Below, one piece after another: positions 60,352-64,000 of a stretch of 64,000 nucleotides of DNA. The notes beneath the pieces were generated by a model that saw nothing but the letters and a program-made list of their open reading frames with translations, was not told the origin of the DNA and searched no databases. Position 1 is the stretch's first letter, and every line of letters begins with the position of its first letter. The DNA comes from Daldinia sp. FL1419. Taxonomy: Eukaryota > Ascomycota > Sordariomycetes > Xylariales > Hypoxylaceae. Made by a program: the position numbers and the translations under genes. The stretch lies in contig MU623400.1 in NCBI GenBank assembly GCA_025201765.1, positions 124,001-188,000 on the forward strand. Reading direction: 5' to 3'.

Positions 60352-61170
60352 TTAACAAGTGAACACAGCCGGGCCGGGAGCGGTGTAAGAAGTAGGAACG
60401 GGGTAGTAGATGTTGATAAGTAAACCAGGGTCGGTCGCCTTGTAAGCACCCGGGAACGAAACAAGGTTCGTCGGGGTCTTGTTGCCGCCACCAGTAACAG
60501 TAAGTTGCGCGCACGAGATGTACGTCTGGGCGCCGCCAACGGAGCCGGCGCTGTGGAGGGCGATGTGCTCGACACGCAGCAGGTAGTCGCCGGAGGGGAT
60601 GCACGACGGGATCTTGGTCGTCACTTGCTTAGCGCCTTGGCTGGGCCAGGTCAAGCCGCTGGGCGCGATGTCGGGGCCCTGAGAGAAGATCTTGAACCAA
60701 ACGGCACCTGAGCCGTCCCACGAGTCGGCGGTTTGGCCGGCGGGAACCTTCGCCATGTAGAATTGCAGAGTTCCGGGGTGGGAGACGGAGGAGTCGGCTG
60801 TGAAGCCAACGGTAGAACCGGCAGCGACGGTCATCGTTTTGGCGCCCTCGTTACCGGGGGCGAGCTGGTAGCAGCGGAACTGCTCAGAGCTGACGTCGGT
60901 GACTATTGTTTCGCCGAGTTAATTGGTGCTGTTCGGTCGAAATTTTAGGTGCGGGAAAAGAAATACGAACCTGGGCCATTGCTTTGGTAGTTCGTGGTCT
61001 TCCTCACGTACTCCCACTTGTTAGTGGCAGCACCGTTGGCAACGAGTGCCGGGAAAGTGTCTAGAGGTCATGTGTCAGTTGTTTTGCTACGTATCGAATA
61101 TGGTTTTATTTGGCTTACAGTGAGCCTGGACGGCGGCCACGAGGGCGAGGACAGCAGCAACAGCCTTCAT
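60352..61170 (-). CDS. AA9 lytic polysaccharide monooxygenase
   Basis: Three exons: 61170-61119, 61060-60971 and 60902-60352, giving 230 aa; introns of 58 and 68 bp with GTAAGC and GTTCGT donors. Signal peptide MKAVAAVLALVAAVQA leaves His17 as the mature N-terminus, the methylated histidine-brace ligand. The second copper His is His89 in VSHPGTL. The axial Tyr lies in GAQTYISCAQL, with the conserved Gln before it. HYTFPALV and DYLLRVEHIALH are also family marks. The enzyme is a secreted copper enzyme that oxidatively cleaves cellulose or hemicellulose. There is no CBM1, so it is the single-domain form. It points to a plant-biomass lifestyle. Confidence 0.95.
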
Positions 61171-61240
61171 TTTGTCGAAATATAAGGATGTAGGTTGGCG
61201 GTGACGACTTGTGCAGTGACTGAAGATCGGCGACACTCGC

Positions 61241-61249
61241 TATATATAG
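61241..61249 (-). promoter_or_regulatory. TATA box of the LPMO gene
   Basis: TATATATAG-type sequence about 70 bp before the start codon at 61170. Confidence 0.5.
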
Positions 61250-62559
61250 AGGGCGTCAGGGGGCCACGCGTCGTGCTGTCTCTCTTATACCCATCACAAC
61301 TTTCTACAGATTTCTAAAAGAAGCGTAGGGGAAGCAATTTAATTCCTGCATTACCGAATGACCGAGCCATGCTCGATGACGACCTTACATGTTTGGACGC
61401 GGCGAGATGGCTACCGAGCGGATAAAGGTCCTCCGGGTAAATGGTGCTCACCCCTGTATAACTCATTCGCTGCCAACCAGATCTCACGTCTTAATTGATG
61501 TCGACGGGAGGTAAATGAGCGCATGAAGCCTGAGAAATCCGATATGCACTCCATAGTCTGTGGGGTAGAGGGTTGCGTCCACCGGCCCAGATTCTTGGTG
61601 TGTGTGCGTGATTGTTCACTTGGGGGATAAACCTCGTGCTTTTGACACAGAATCGGCCCAACATCCCGATGCTGACCGACCCATTAGGAATGGGCAAGTA
61701 ATGGTGGTCTAGTATTTGTCAGTATAGTAACACTGGACGGACCGAAGTCAAAGACGTTAGGCTACCTCCTCACTTCGGGCAGAAGGCGGTTTCATTGTAT
61801 TCCACTTTGGGCTCACGAGCCCTTCAAGTTCTTCAATGAGGACATGTAATCAGACTCCATGGTAGCGCACGATGGAGCTAACAGCTTCCTTGAGGCTGGA
61901 ATCTCGAACCGGGATTAAATTCGGATCTCTTTGCTTCTCCTTTGAGAAGGTGTATACCTTGAGGCGATCAATCAAGATCGTTAGTCTAGAACCAAACTTA
62001 TTGTGTCCAAGATTTTCAGCCAAGAATTTGCGGCTCTAGTCATATTTTTGGAATTCACTACATGTACCGCGGTACTCCTGACAACTTCATTTAGTTAGCA
62101 AAAGACTGAAGGTAGAGACTATGAAGTGATTCATCGTACACAACTTAAGGATAACTCGATCCCGAAGAAAGTAAGCTCTGGATCAATTGTAGTAGTTCAA
62201 AGGCTTTCACTTAAGCCTTTATCAAAGTCGTAGCACATGAAAGAGTATACCACTAGCGATAGACAATGCCCGTAACAATGCCCTTATCCCACGTTTAGCA
62301 TCCAAAGCCATCAGCAACAATGCACTATTCATCAACCATACTATTACGTGTAGACTATTCGAAGTATAAAAGTTGAACCCAAACCATTTCGTAGAGCTTC
62401 TTTCCTCATCATCACAGCAACTCAGCTTAGTATTACTTCTTTGGTTGACAGGATCAGCCATTCACACACTTCTACACCGGGGAAATCCAACCAGCCATCT
62501 CTCATTCAACTCATACTTCCACCAACCTCCTAATCTCCAACCCTTAAAAAACGTCCATC
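61250..62559. other. Divergent intergenic, no gene seen
   Basis: Promoter side of the LPMO gene (-) and of the small Cys-rich protein (+). A TATAAAAG box is at 62365-62372. No protein-like frames were found. Confidence 0.5.
62365..62372 (+). promoter_or_regulatory. Possible TATA box of small Cys-rich protein gene
   Basis: TATAAAAG, 188 bp before the ATG at 62560. Confidence 0.35.
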
Positions 62560-62748
62560 ATGTGCTGGTACGCTCTACAACAATTCTCCTGCGGCCACCA
62601 GGTCAGGTATTCCAGCGACACAATCCCCTGCGTCATGGTAGCCAGCTACGGCCGATGCCCGCTTCCCTCCAAGATGGAAACCCCCGAGTCCAGCATCACT
62701 TATGTCAACACCCCGTGCCACAACTGCAGGCGCAAGAGGCGAGTATGA
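62560..62748 (+). CDS. Small cysteine-rich protein, putative zinc-binding
   Basis: 62 aa, single exon: starts MCWYALQQFSCGHQ, then IPCVMVASYGRC, and ends CHNCRRKRRV. The CGH plus spaced C...C...CxxC pattern recalls a family of tiny ascomycete proteins beginning MCxxK/A and containing a CGH motif, probably zinc-binding. The basic C-terminus could be a nuclear or nucleic-acid-binding tail. It has no signal peptide. Function unknown. Confidence 0.6.
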   Translation: MCWYALQQFSCGHQVRYSSDTIPCVMVASYGRCPLPSKMETPESSITYVNTPCHNCRRKRRV

Positions 62749-64000
62749 GTGGAATTTAGAGATGATTCTAGAGGTAAATGCAACCCTATCCTAGTGATAG
62801 GTAATCGTTCCCTTTTCCCTTCCCATTAACACAAGAAGACGGTAGAAGTAGTGTGAATCTAGTAGTATATAGTAAGCTCTAATAAAGTCTGAGACGATTT
62901 TTAACCCAATTTCCGAGTTTAGTATTTAAAGCGTGCAACTTCCAGTGATCATAAATAGTGACATATAGATATCCTTAATACCGTATTATCAAAATATTAG
63001 GTTACTTTATGCCTTACGCACGTAAGATGTGACAGTATATGAGGTATCAGGTTTATGGCCATAAATCCTAGAATCAACTTATAGTGCTACCTGAAGCTAC
63101 ATAAATATATTAAGAGAAATAGAAAAGCCCTCTACCTTGCTCCCGAGTTGAGAGATTTAACAACCTTAATAATATCTATTTCGGCTCATTATATTTACAC
63201 TTTATAAAGGTAGTTGAATGATTACTTGGGTAATATTGCACATAAATTGTTGGAATGTGTGTGGTTTGTATACAGGGATATGATACGCCCCACATCCGTG
63301 ACCTTATATATCGCAGATATGCCCATCTATTCTCTAAGATAGACTTGATAATACAAGTAACTTACCTCATACATGCGTCCTATTCCAACACCTTGCTCCT
63401 CAATCCACATACAATAAATAAGAGTAAGATATGCTGAACTTTTCACAAGGATAAAGCAATCCGTAGCAAGACAAAGCGAGCTAACATAGTAGGCACCAAT
63501 GTGATAGAGAAACTAATCCTAAAGAAGTTATTAGTAAAAGCGCCAGAACGCAGCCATAACGTGTTGAGGGTCACATCTACGTCGGTGCTCGTCATCTCTG
63601 AATAATTTCGGTGATATAAACAGAAGGCATGCGGAAGTGCGCGACGAGTAAATGGGAGCAGCCTATCTTGAGAAGGAATCAAAAATAATAGACGATCCTA
63701 GGGGAAGCGGACGTTTTATAGTTGAATAAGTAGTCCCATTTTGAGATGGATCAGTGTTGGCCGCTGGCGGCAAGACCTGGACGGCAAGCAAGGCATGCAA
63801 GCTGTCAGATTGAATTCGGAAGGGAGTGAGCGTATAATGTACGAGTATCGTGCGGAGCAGGATGGGCGGATCTTCTGGGGTCCTCGATGGCTCCGTTTGA
63901 GAGAAAACGGTTCCTCGGCCCCGGCTGCGGGACGGGGTGCGGGCGCTTAGGACCCGGAAGCCGGTCCTACACACCGCCACAATCAGCCAGCAGGCACCCT
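62749..64000. other. Intergenic, no gene seen
   Basis: AT-rich up to about 63700, then ordinary composition. Overlapping frames at 63663-63980 on both strands have no recognisable motif. A gene may start beyond the window. Confidence 0.5.

Noticed and set aside
1..64000. CRISPR array, rRNA or prokaryotic operon signals
   Set aside because: Spliced eukaryotic genes throughout; the tandem repeats lack spacers of constant length between identical repeats.

Overview
The window looks like nuclear DNA of a filamentous ascomycete (Pezizomycotina, most likely Sordariomycetes; the order cannot be fixed from sequence alone). Nearly all genes carry short GT-AG introns (about 49-91 bp) with CTAAC-like branch sites. 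The gene set includes an AA9 lytic polysaccharide monooxygenase, a C2H2/Zn2Cys6 regulator, a DUF1748 protein, an Atg28-like protein and Spt5. Introns were joined by hand by matching reading phase and family similarity; no transcript data were available.

Layout. (1) 1-17.4 kb is a metabolic island: a regulator with C2H2 fingers plus a Zn2Cys6 cluster, a CocE/X-Pro-type hydrolase, a small cupin, two flavoprotein hydroxylases of different subfamilies and an MFS exporter. No PKS, NRPS or terpene synthase is present, so it is either an aromatic-compound catabolic cluster or the edge of a secondary-metabolite cluster. An N-gap between a poly-G and a poly-C run lies at 3.33-3.50 kb. (2) 17.4-30.7 kb is a gene desert with degenerate tandem repeats and diverged duplicated segments with broken reading frames, consistent with old mutated transposons. 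(3) 30.7-49.7 kb is mostly housekeeping: DUF1748, Atg28-like protein, a secreted cysteine-rich protein, an SDR, phosphopantetheine adenylyltransferase, a WDR68-type WD40 protein and Spt5. (4) 50.8-64 kb is accessory: a fungal C2H2 protein with an apparent one-base frameshift, a luciferase-like flavin monooxygenase split by a foldback element, a small secreted protein, an AA9 LPMO and a small Cys-rich protein.

The most unusual feature is at 55.9-56.7 kb. A non-coding element of about 738 bp, with roughly 42-bp terminal inverted repeats and a perfect 5-bp target duplication, sits inside the flavin monooxygenase coding sequence. The duplicated target plus the element ends form a GT...AG pair whose removal would restore the uninterrupted reading frame exactly. 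This is the arrangement expected of an introner-like (intron-generating) transposon, although the 5' splice site is weak.
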